From positions 1 through 34,506 of the forward strand of contig JAQYBF010000075.1 in NCBI GenBank assembly GCA_029338875.1: a stretch of 34,506 nucleotides of DNA. The letters are read 5' to 3'. Each line of letters starts with the position of its first letter. The stretch's first letter is position 1. This DNA comes from Lachnospiraceae bacterium (lineage in GTDB: Bacteria; Bacillota; Clostridia; Lachnospirales; Lachnospiraceae). Below, piece after piece: positions 28,106 through 34,506 of the stretch. The notes under the pieces are model-generated. The model was not told where the DNA came from. It was given only the letters and a program-made list of their open reading frames with translations, and did no database searches. The translations under genes and the position numbers were made by a program.

Positions 28106-28255
28106 TAAGCTCTTTTAGTTTTCGAAACCCGCATTGGCTTTTGATGTGATCTTCATGGTCCTGAAAATGATCGATCATACAGATGGAAGATAAAAGAGAT
28201 AGAGAGTAATTAAACAGATAAAACAAAAAGTAATAAGTAATTCTAAGGAAAGAGC

Positions 28256-29398
28256 ATGTCAGAAAAATCAACCTACAGGATTCTGAAAACAGACGGCATG
28301 GCCAAGCGTGCCGAATTTACGACCGTACACGGAACCGTGCAGACCCCGCTTTTTATGAATGTGGCGACTGTCGCAGCCATCAAAGGCGCGGTTTCCACCG
28401 ATGACCTCCATACCATCGATACTCAGGTGGCCCTGTCGAATACCTATCATCTTCATGTCCGGACCGGCGACAAGCTGATCCACGACCTGGGCGGCCTCCA
28501 TAAGTTCATGGTCTGGGACCGGCCCATTCTGACCGATTCCGGCGGTTTCCAGGTCTATTCCCTGGCAAAGCTTCGGAATATCAAGGAAGAGGGCGTGACC
28601 TTCCAGTCCCATATTGACGGTCACAGGATCTTCATGGGTCCGGAAGAGTCCATGACCATTCAGTCCAACCTGGCCTCGACCATTGCCATGGCCTTTGATG
28701 AATGTCCGCCGGCCCTGGCTGAGAGAAGCTATGTCGAGCATTCCGTTGCCCGGACCGAGCGCTGGCTGGCCCGCTGCAAGACCAAGATGGACTGGCTCAA
28801 CGACCAGGAGACAACCATCAACCATAAGCAGCTCCTTTTCGGTATCAACCAGGGAGCCATCTTCCCGGACATCCGGATCGAAAACGCAAAGCGGATCTCG
28901 GAAATGGATCTGGACGGCTATGCGGTCGGCGGCCTGGCCGTCGGTGAGACAGCAGAGCAGATGTACGACATCATTGAACAGACCACGCCTTACCTTCCCA
29001 AGGACAAGCCGACCTACCTTATGGGCGTCGGCACGCCCCAGAATATCCTGGAAGCTGTTGAGCGCGGTATCGATTTTTTCGACTGCGTCTACCCCTCCCG
29101 AAACGGCAGACACGGCCACGTCTATACCCATAAGGGAAAGATAAACCTGACCAACAAAAGGTATGAGACCGACATGGCTCCGATCGAAGAGGGCTGTCAG
29201 TGCCCGGCCTGCCGGACCTATTCCAGAGCCTATATCCATCACCTTTTCAAGGCCAAGGAAATGCTCGGCATGCGGCTGGCGGTTCTCCACAATCTCTATT
29301 TCTACAACCATCTGATGGAGGAGATCCGCAATGCCATTGAGGCCGGAAACTACCACCAGTGGAAGGAAGAGACCATCGACGCCATGAACGAGTATTGA
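28256..29398 (+). CDS. tgt: tRNA-guanine transglycosylase
   Basis: The 380-residue enzyme exchanges guanine at tRNA position 34 for preQ1 or queuine. DRPILTDSGGFQVYSL (about residues 86-101) holds the catalytic acid, MAFDECPP (about 146) the substrate-binding Asp, GYAVGGLAVGE the base-binding glycine loop. A zinc site CQCPACRTYSRAYIHHL lies near residue 314. The nucleophile region reads FDCVYPSRNGRHGHVYT, where many bacterial enzymes have FDCV-PTRNARNG. AAGGAAAG precedes the ATG. No queC, queD, queE, queF or queA lies in the window, so the incoming base cannot be inferred. The leader 28106-28255 contains a 12-bp palindrome (28167-28178) and no recognised riboswitch. Confidence 0.93.
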   Translation: MSEKSTYRILKTDGMAKRAEFTTVHGTVQTPLFMNVATVAAIKGAVSTDDLHTIDTQVALSNTYHLHVRTGDKLIHDLGGLHKFMVWDRPILTDSGGFQVYSLAKLRNIKEEGVTFQSHIDGHRIFMGPEESMTIQSNLASTIAMAFDECPPALAERSYVEHSVARTERWLARCKTKMDWLNDQETTINHKQLLFGINQGAIFPDIRIENAKRISEMDLDGYAVGGLAVGETAEQMYDIIEQTTPYLPKDKPTYLMGVGTPQNILEAVERGIDFFDCVYPSRNGRHGHVYTHKGKINLTNKRYETDMAPIEEGCQCPACRTYSRAYIHHLFKAKEMLGMRLAVLHNLYFYNHLMEEIRNAIEAGNYHQWKEETIDAMNEY

Positions 29399-29407
29399 TA
29401 TCTTATC

Positions 29408-29436
29408 TTGCATTCCATACAGGCATTCGATAAAAT
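29408..29436 (+). promoter_or_regulatory. Candidate promoter for yajC
   Basis: TTGCAT at 29408-29413 and TAAAAT at 29431-29436 are 17 bases apart (four and five matches to consensus). The start would be near 29443, giving a leader of about 30 bases before the AGGAGG and ATG of yajC. Confidence 0.5.
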
Positions 29437-29474
29437 ATTAGAAGTTATGTAATTTGTTTTTAGGAGGAAAAACT

Positions 29475-29834
29475 ATGATTTTAGCATCATCTGCAGGAAG
29501 CAGCGGAATCGTTATGATTCTCTGGATCGTAATCCTTTTTGTATTCATGTACTTCCTTATGATTCGTCCCCAGCAGAAGGAAACCAAGAAGAAGAACGCT
29601 ATGATGGAGAGCCTTGCCGTAGGCGATACCGTTCTTACCACCAGTGGCTTCTATGGCGTAGTCATCGATATTTCCGACGATGACACCATCATCGTAGAGT
29701 TCGGTAACAACAAGAACTGCCGGATTCCTATGCAGAAGGCAGCCATTTCCGCAGTAGAGAAGCCGGAAGATGCCGTTGCCAAGACGGACGACACAGCCGA
29801 CAAGACCGATAAGAAGGACGAGAAGAAAAAGTGA
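29475..29834 (+). CDS. yajC: Preprotein translocase accessory subunit YajC
   Basis: The 119-residue protein has one membrane helix near its N-terminus (roughly residues 10-28, IVMILWIVILFVFMYFLMI) followed by RPQQKETKKKNAMMESLAVGD, the YajC hallmark, and a short soluble domain with TTSGFYGVV. The tail is Lys/Asp-rich. YajC associates with SecDF at the Sec translocon. AGGAGG lies seven bases before the ATG at 29475; an upstream TTG reading is rejected. It often follows tgt in bacteria, as here; secDF is not in the window. Confidence 0.94.
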   Translation: MILASSAGSSGIVMILWIVILFVFMYFLMIRPQQKETKKKNAMMESLAVGDTVLTTSGFYGVVIDISDDDTIIVEFGNNKNCRIPMQKAAISAVEKPEDAVAKTDDTADKTDKKDEKKK

Positions 29835-29857
29835 TTTGATCCGAAAGGACCGGGAAA

Positions 29858-31627
29858 ATGACTATATTTGATGTATTGACATTGATCGGCGGAATTGCTC
29901 TTTTCCTCTACGGAATGCATATCATGGGCAATGCCCTGACCAAGGCAGCCGGCAACAAGCTGGAAGGTCTGCTGGAACGTCTTACCAAGACAACGATTAT
30001 GGGCGTCCTTCTGGGCGCGGGCGTAACAGCAGTAATCCAGTCGTCCGGTGCGACGACAGTAATGGTCGTCGGTTTCGTAAACTCCGGAATCATGAAGCTG
30101 GAGCAGGCAGTTGGTATTATCATGGGTGCCAATATCGGTACCACCATTACCGCCTGGATTCTTTCTCTGACCGGTATTCAGGGCGATTCGATTTTTGTCA
30201 ATATGCTGAAGCCGACATCCTGGACTCCCATCCTGGCACTGATCGGTATTATTTTCGTCATGTTCATGAAGGACGAAAAGAAGCATGATATCGGCGAGAT
30301 CTTCCTTGGATTCGCTGTTCTCATGTTTGGCATGAATACCATGACCACGGCGGCAGCGCCTCTGGCCAATATGCCATCCTTCACCAACATGCTGCTGAAA
30401 TTCTCGAATCCTGTATTCGGAATTATTGCAGGAACGGTTCTGACAGCAGCCCTGCAGAGTTCCTCGGCATCCGTCGGTATCCTGCAGGCTCTCTGTATGA
30501 CAGGAACCGTGACCTATGGCGTGGCTCTTCCCATTATCATGGGTCAGAATATCGGTACCTGCGTGACCGCTCTGATCTCTGCAATCGGAGCCAAGAAAAA
30601 CGCAAAGCGTGCCGCCTTTATTCATCTTTATTTCAACCTGATCGGTACACTGATTTTCATCACGGTTTATTACGCACTGAATGCGATTTTTCATTTTCCG
30701 CTGACAGCCGAGGCTGCTACACCGGCAGGAATCGCTATCGTCCATTCGGCCTTCAATATCCTCTGTACCCTCTTCTGGCTGCCCTTTAACAAGGTTCTGG
30801 TTAAGCTTGCCTGCATGACCGTCCGCGGCAGTGATGACGATGAGGTCGAGACCGGAGAATTCACTCAGGAACTTTCTCTTCTGGATGAGCGTTTCCTGGA
30901 GCGCCCTGCTTTTGCAGTTGCCCAGGTTGTTGCCGTATCCAACCGCATGGCGGAGCTGACCAGAGACTGTCTGAATGATGCGACCGGCTATATGCTGGAG
31001 CGGAAACCCAAGATGAAGAAGAGAGCAGTGGCCCTGGAATCTGCCATCGATCTCTACGAGGATCAGCTGGGATCCTATCTGGTCAAGCTGTCGGGACGTT
31101 CTCTTTCTCTAAAGGACAGCGAAACTGTTTCGACCATTCTTCACAGCATCAGTAACTTCGAGCGGATTTCGGATCACTCACTGAACCTGGTGGAAACCAC
31201 GGATGATATGATCAAGGATGACTCCAAGTTCTCGGCCAAGGCCATGAAGGAACTGCAGATCTACATCAGCGCAGTCCGGGAGATCGTGGACATCACAGTC
31301 AATGCCTTTACCAAGAATGATCTTGAAGCAGCATCCAATATTGAGCCTCTGGAAGAAGTCATTGATAACCTGAACAGCAAGGCCAAGAAACACCATGTCA
31401 AGAGAATGCAGTCCGGTGAATGCACCATGGGCCTGTCCGTCCTGATTGAAGACACTTACATCAATCTGGAGCGGATATCCGACCACTGCAGCAATATCGG
31501 CGTCACCCTGATCCAGGTCAGCGAGGATGAATTTGATACCCACGAGTATCTGGACACACTCCGCGAGGAGAGAACGCCGGCCTTTGCAAAGAAATTCGAA
31601 GATTATAAGACCAAATATCATTTCTGA
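29858..31627 (+). CDS. Na+/phosphate cotransporter family protein with PhoU-like C-terminus
   Basis: The 589-residue protein has an N-terminal membrane domain of about 310 residues with two inverted QSS repeats, QSSGATTVMVVGF (about residue 60) and QSSSASVGILQAL (about residue 199), the signature of NptA/PNaS transporters. The remaining part is soluble and helical with two PhoU-like repeats (ISNFERISDHSLNLVE; TYINLERISDHCSNIG). It is predicted to import phosphate with sodium across the inner membrane. AAAGGACC lies before the ATG. It ends at a strong terminator and may be transcribed with yajC, 23 bases away. Confidence 0.92.
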   Translation: MTIFDVLTLIGGIALFLYGMHIMGNALTKAAGNKLEGLLERLTKTTIMGVLLGAGVTAVIQSSGATTVMVVGFVNSGIMKLEQAVGIIMGANIGTTITAWILSLTGIQGDSIFVNMLKPTSWTPILALIGIIFVMFMKDEKKHDIGEIFLGFAVLMFGMNTMTTAAAPLANMPSFTNMLLKFSNPVFGIIAGTVLTAALQSSSASVGILQALCMTGTVTYGVALPIIMGQNIGTCVTALISAIGAKKNAKRAAFIHLYFNLIGTLIFITVYYALNAIFHFPLTAEAATPAGIAIVHSAFNILCTLFWLPFNKVLVKLACMTVRGSDDDEVETGEFTQELSLLDERFLERPAFAVAQVVAVSNRMAELTRDCLNDATGYMLERKPKMKKRAVALESAIDLYEDQLGSYLVKLSGRSLSLKDSETVSTILHSISNFERISDHSLNLVETTDDMIKDDSKFSAKAMKELQIYISAVREIVDITVNAFTKNDLEAASNIEPLEEVIDNLNSKAKKHHVKRMQSGECTMGLSVLIEDTYINLERISDHCSNIGVTLIQVSEDEFDTHEYLDTLREERTPAFAKKFEDYKTKYHF

Positions 31628-31634
31628 TTTTCGG

Positions 31635-31661
31635 GAACTGCCTTCGGGCAGTTCTTTTTTT
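31635..31661 (+). terminator. Strong Rho-independent terminator with UUCG loop
   Basis: GAACTGCC at 31635-31642 and GGCAGTTC at 31647-31654 form a perfect 8-bp stem with a TTCG loop, followed directly by seven T residues. Confidence 0.95.
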
Positions 31662-31729
31662 ATAAGCAGAACTTATTAAAACCATTAGAAAAAGGCAAAG
31701 GAAACTCGCGAAAAATCATCCGGTACAAA

Positions 31730-31758
31730 TTGCAATTTCAATAAGTAATACTTATAAT
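31730..31758 (+). promoter_or_regulatory. Promoter of the NCS2 permease gene with overlapping palindrome
   Basis: TTGCAA at 31730-31735 and a perfect TATAAT at 31753-31758 are 17 bases apart. A 15-bp palindrome, ATAAGTA-A-TACTTAT (31741-31755), covers most of the spacer and half the -10 box, as expected for a repressor site. The leader from about 31765 to 31891 is roughly 125 bases; I do not recognise a purine riboswitch in it. Confidence 0.7.
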
Positions 31759-31891
31759 TAGTCTGTAATTGATTTTGCTGAGCGAAGATGAAAGCACTTG
31801 AAGGTTCCTGAAGGTGAATGAAATTTTCTTCAGACCGAAGGACGGATCAGTTCCTTTGCCTTTGCCCGGCGGATACGAGGAGGATTAAGTA

Positions 31892-33268
31892 ATGGAAAAC
31901 TTCTTTAAACTCAAGGAGAAGGGTACCGACGTCAAGACTGAGGTACTCGGAGGCCTGACCACCTTCATGACCATGGCCTACATTCTGGCCGTCAACCCGA
32001 CAATGCTTGGAAATGCCGGCATGGATTCCGAGGCAGTTCTGATCGCAACCTGCCTGGCTTCCTTCGTCGGAACCATGTGCATGGCTCTCTTAGCCAACCT
32101 GCCCTTTGCTCTGGCGCCCGGCATGGGCCTGAATGCATTCTTCGCATTCACTGTCTGTGGCTCCATGGGTTATCCCTGGCAGTTGGCTCTCTTTGCAGTA
32201 TTCGTCGAGGGTATTATCTTCATTCTTCTGACCCTTACAAATGTGCGTGAAGCCATCTTCAATGCCATTCCCATGTGCCTGAAGAAGGGTGTCGGAGCCG
32301 GAATCGGACTCTTCGTTGCCTTCATCGGACTGCAGGATGCAAAGCTTGTTGTATCTTCCGATTCCACTCTGGTTACCTATGTTGACTTCGCCAAGAACTG
32401 GCACACCATGGGCATCGTAGCCGTTGTTGCTCTGATCGGCCTGGCTCTGATTGCCATCCTGGAATACAAGAAGGTTCCCGGTGCCATTCTGATCGGTATC
32501 GTCGTAACCTGGATCCTGGATATGATCATGCAGGCAGCAGGTGTCTATGTACCGAACCCGAAGAGCGGTTTCTATTCCGTATTCCCGTCCATGCATCTGA
32601 CCAATTTCTCCAAGCTTGGTGAAACCTTCGGACAGTGCTTCAACTTCGCGGCATTCGGAAAGATCAAGATCTTCGATTTCTTCGTAATCATGTTCTCCTT
32701 CCTGTTCGTTGATATCTTCGATACCATCGGAACCCTGATCGGTGTATCTGATCGTGCAGGTATGCTCGACAAGGACGGAAGACTTCCGGAAATCAAGAAC
32801 GCACTTCTGGCTGACGCCATTGCAACCTGTGCAGGTGCAGTATTCGGTACCTCCACAACCACAACCTATGTAGAGTCCTCTGCAGGTGTCGGCGCCGGCG
32901 CAAGATCCGGTCTGGCTTCTGTTGTAACCGGACTTCTTTTCCTGGTAGCAATCTTCTTTGCTCCGATCTTTACATCCATCCCTGGCTTTGCCATCGCTCC
33001 GGCACTGCTTTATGTCGGCTTCCTGATGCTGTCCTCTGTCAAGGACATTGACTTCAGCAATATCCGCGAAGGCCTTCCGGCATTCCTTACCGTCCTTTGC
33101 ATGCCGCTGATGTACTCCATCGCAGAAGGTATTTCCATCGGCATCATTTCCTATGTTGTCATCAACCTGATCTGCAATCTGCTTGGCAAGAAGGAAGACA
33201 AGGTTAACATCACACCGCTGATGTATGTACTGGCTGTGATCTTCGTTCTGAAGTACATTTTCCTTTAA
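31892..33268 (+). CDS. NCS2 family purine permease (hypoxanthine/guanine type)
   Basis: The 458-residue integral membrane protein is of the AzgA/PbuG branch of NCS2. It starts ENFFKLKEKGTDVKTEVLGGLTTFMTMAYILAVNP (read as GLTTFMTMAYILAVNP), then ALAPGMGLNAFFAF and the FVDIFDTIGTLIGV motif, with TTTYVESSAGVGAGARSGL late; all are typical of this branch. About 12-14 membrane segments are evident. It is predicted to import hypoxanthine, guanine or adenine with protons; the exact base is open. GAGGAGG lies before the ATG. It is a single-gene unit between its own promoter and terminator. Confidence 0.92.
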   Translation: MENFFKLKEKGTDVKTEVLGGLTTFMTMAYILAVNPTMLGNAGMDSEAVLIATCLASFVGTMCMALLANLPFALAPGMGLNAFFAFTVCGSMGYPWQLALFAVFVEGIIFILLTLTNVREAIFNAIPMCLKKGVGAGIGLFVAFIGLQDAKLVVSSDSTLVTYVDFAKNWHTMGIVAVVALIGLALIAILEYKKVPGAILIGIVVTWILDMIMQAAGVYVPNPKSGFYSVFPSMHLTNFSKLGETFGQCFNFAAFGKIKIFDFFVIMFSFLFVDIFDTIGTLIGVSDRAGMLDKDGRLPEIKNALLADAIATCAGAVFGTSTTTTYVESSAGVGAGARSGLASVVTGLLFLVAIFFAPIFTSIPGFAIAPALLYVGFLMLSSVKDIDFSNIREGLPAFLTVLCMPLMYSIAEGISIGIISYVVINLICNLLGKKEDKVNITPLMYVLAVIFVLKYIFL

Positions 33269-33312
33269 TATTGACGAGCTGACTGATTTGCTTTTTGGTC
33301 GATGCCAATTGA

Positions 33313-33369
33313 GGCTCTCGGATTTTTCTCCTTATGATTTGACAGGGGAGGAAAGTCCGGGAGCCTTTT
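33313..33369 (+). terminator. Terminator of the NCS2 gene
   Basis: GGCTCTCGGA at 33313-33322 pairs with TCCGGGAGCC at 33356-33365 with one G-U pair, and an inner TTTTCTCC/GGAGGAAA arm extends it. TTTT follows. The rest of 33370-33542 holds no gene I can support; it contains the palindrome CGATATATCG at 33486-33495. Confidence 0.75.
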
Positions 33370-33542
33370 GCTTTACAGAGATTTAGAAGTTTGGATTCTG
33401 TTTTTCTAACTACGGATTTATCATTTTGCAGTGTCCCCTGTTGTTTTTTTGGTCAATATAGTAGAAAATAAGAAGGATAGACAGGCGATATATCGTCTAT
33501 ACGGACAATTACAGGATCCAACACAGGGAAAGGAAAATCGGT

Positions 33543-34349
33543 TTGGCGGCAATTGTAACAGGCGGAGGCTCCGGCATTGGCTTTGAGATCGCTAAGATTC
33601 TCTATCTGGAAGAAGGACAGGATCTGATCCTGGTCGGGAGAAATGAGGACCGGCTCCAGAGAGCGAAGAAGCGCCTGGAGACAGAAGCGAGGCGAAATGC
33701 TTCAGAAAAAGCAGAGCCAACCATCCAGACCTATGCCATGGACGTCTCGAGTCTTTCCGCCTGCCGGGAATTTCACAGCTGGATTGAAAGTCATGGCATA
33801 GCTGCAGACTATCTCGTCAATGCCGCCGGCTTCGGAACCATAGGCCCTTTTCTGCAAACGGATCTTGACAGGGAGGCCAGAGAGACTGACACCAACTGCA
33901 GGGGGCTCCTTCAGATGACGAAGCTGTTCCTGCCCGATCTGATGAGAGTTCATGGCTGTCTCTTAAATGTCGCGTCCTCCGCAGGCTATATGCCGGGTAG
34001 CCCCGGTATGGCTGTCTATTATGCAACGAAAGCCTATGTCCTCTCTCTGACGCGTTCGATCTCGGCAGAAAGGGATGTAAGACGGAGTAAAGTCCTGGTT
34101 TCCGCCCTTTGCCCCGGCCCGGTTTCCACCGAATTCTCAGAGAAAGCAGGGGGCAGCGCGACATCGGGCCTGGCGATGATCTCACCTCAGACATGCGCAA
34201 GAGCCGCTGTACGCGGCATGAAAAAGGGAAAGCATCTGATCATTCCGGGCGGACTCATGAAATGTACCTATCCCCTGGCAAAGCTTTTGCCCGCATCCTG
34301 GCTTCTCTTCTTTGCCGGAAAGCATCAGGATCAAAAACTCAGATCCTGA
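33543..34349 (+). CDS. Short-chain dehydrogenase/reductase (classical SDR)
   Basis: The 268-residue protein has the SDR nucleotide-binding motif TGGGSGIG at about residues 6-13, the structural NAAGFG motif, the catalytic serine in VASSAGY and the catalytic YYATKAY pair (Tyr and Lys). The C-terminus, with PLAKLLPASWLLFF and a basic tail, resembles SDRs with a membrane-associated end. It reduces or oxidises a carbonyl/alcohol with NAD(P); the substrate cannot be named. The start is TTG with AAAGGA upstream, and the Rossmann motif begins almost at once, so no longer N-terminus is expected. Ending and following bases are filled with ATCAGGATC repeats. Confidence 0.88.
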   Translation: MAAIVTGGGSGIGFEIAKILYLEEGQDLILVGRNEDRLQRAKKRLETEARRNASEKAEPTIQTYAMDVSSLSACREFHSWIESHGIAADYLVNAAGFGTIGPFLQTDLDREARETDTNCRGLLQMTKLFLPDLMRVHGCLLNVASSAGYMPGSPGMAVYYATKAYVLSLTRSISAERDVRRSKVLVSALCPGPVSTEFSEKAGGSATSGLAMISPQTCARAAVRGMKKGKHLIIPGGLMKCTYPLAKLLPASWLLFFAGKHQDQKLRS

Positions 34350-34400
34350 ATAAGAGATCAGGATCAAAAAAATCAAATCCTGAAATATTAATCAGGATCC
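34324..34400. repeat. Alternating inverted copies of an ATCAGGATC element
   Basis: The core TCAGGATC occurs in + orientation at 34325-34332, 34358-34365 and 34392-34399, and inverted as GATCCTGA at 34342-34349 and ATCCTGA at 34377-34383. Neighbouring copies can form hairpins. The element begins inside the last codons of the dehydrogenase and reaches nearly to the next gene. Confidence 0.85.
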
Positions 34401-34429
34401 ATACAAGAATCTTAAAGGATTGCAAATAG

Positions 34430-34506
34430 ATGAAACAGACAAACTACAAGCACTGGGAGAAACTGGACAATACAGCCAATCTCTTCCCGGTCATAGCAGG
34501 AGAGCA
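34430..34506 (+). CDS. Start of an unfinished gene, possibly acyltransferase/condensation-domain-like
   Basis: An ATG at 34430 opens a frame that runs off the window, giving 25 complete codons starting MKQTNYKHWEKLDNTANLFP. AAAGGA at 34414-34419 lies about 10 bases upstream. The phrase EKLDNTANLFPVIA resembles the N-terminus of alcohol acetyltransferase/condensation-like proteins common in Clostridia, but this is from memory and rests on few residues. The dehydrogenase upstream would be in the same direction, 80 bases away. Function should be treated as unknown. Confidence 0.5.
   Translation, partial: MKQTNYKHWEKLDNTANLFPVIAGE

Noticed and set aside
31662-31891. Possible purine, PRPP or guanidine riboswitch before the NCS2 permease.
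   Set aside because: I could not find the conserved core segments of these riboswitches. A structured but unknown leader remains possible.
33344-33361. GGGGAGGAAAGTCCGGGA resembles the 5' conserved strand of the RNase P RNA core.
   Set aside because: The stretch pairs with 33313-33331 to form the permease terminator and is followed by TTTT. The remaining conserved RNase P regions (such as the late ACAGAA...GCTTA block at the right distance) are not there.

Overview
The window looks like a chromosomal housekeeping region from an anaerobic member of the Clostridia, most like Lachnospiraceae. Three things suggest this: the order hemW-hrcA-grpE-dnaK-dnaJ-prmA-rsmE, the ireB-ruvX-DUF1292 trio, and a complete CIRCE operator. 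Base composition is close to half GC. Nearly all genes lie on the + strand; only rpsT and a small HPr-like gene are on the - strand. The genus is not identified. I see no prophage, insertion sequence, CRISPR array, tRNA or rRNA gene.

Layout. Positions 1-2485 hold the 3' end of iorA, then iorB and a phenylacetate-CoA ligase gene, for conversion of aryl-pyruvates to aryl-acetyl-CoA and aryl acids. Positions 2553-3017 hold rpsT (- strand) with its own promoter and terminator. Positions 3230-8468 hold an ABC-F ATPase gene, lepA and hemW. Positions 8792-14210 hold the heat-shock genes hrcA-grpE-dnaK-dnaJ behind a promoter and CIRCE operator, followed by prmA and rsmE (methylation of L11 and 16S rRNA). 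Positions 16337-18692 pair a cysteine desulfurase with ThiI (tRNA 4-thiouridine). A - strand HPr-like gene follows at 18833-19069. Positions 19270-25672 hold mtaB, ireB, ruvX, a DUF1292 gene, rnj (RNase J), trmR and a trhP-like U32 gene. A lactonase-family beta-propeller gene, aroC, tgt, yajC, a Na/phosphate cotransporter gene, a purine-type NCS2 permease gene and a short-chain dehydrogenase gene complete the window. The start of one more gene runs off the right edge.

The common theme is translation and RNA quality. ThiI (with its sulfur donor), MtaB, TrmR/TrhP and Tgt modify tRNA; RsmE and PrmA modify the ribosome; LepA and S20 act in or on it; RNase J turns over RNA; the chaperones fold the products.

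I did not find a convincing undescribed multi-gene system. The observations most worth a second look are an HPr paralogue that has lost the phospho-histidine but keeps the regulatory-serine motif (Crh-like), repeat and hairpin structures between grpE and dnaK and before mtaB, a palindrome lying on the purine-permease promoter, and alternating inverted repeats at the right end.
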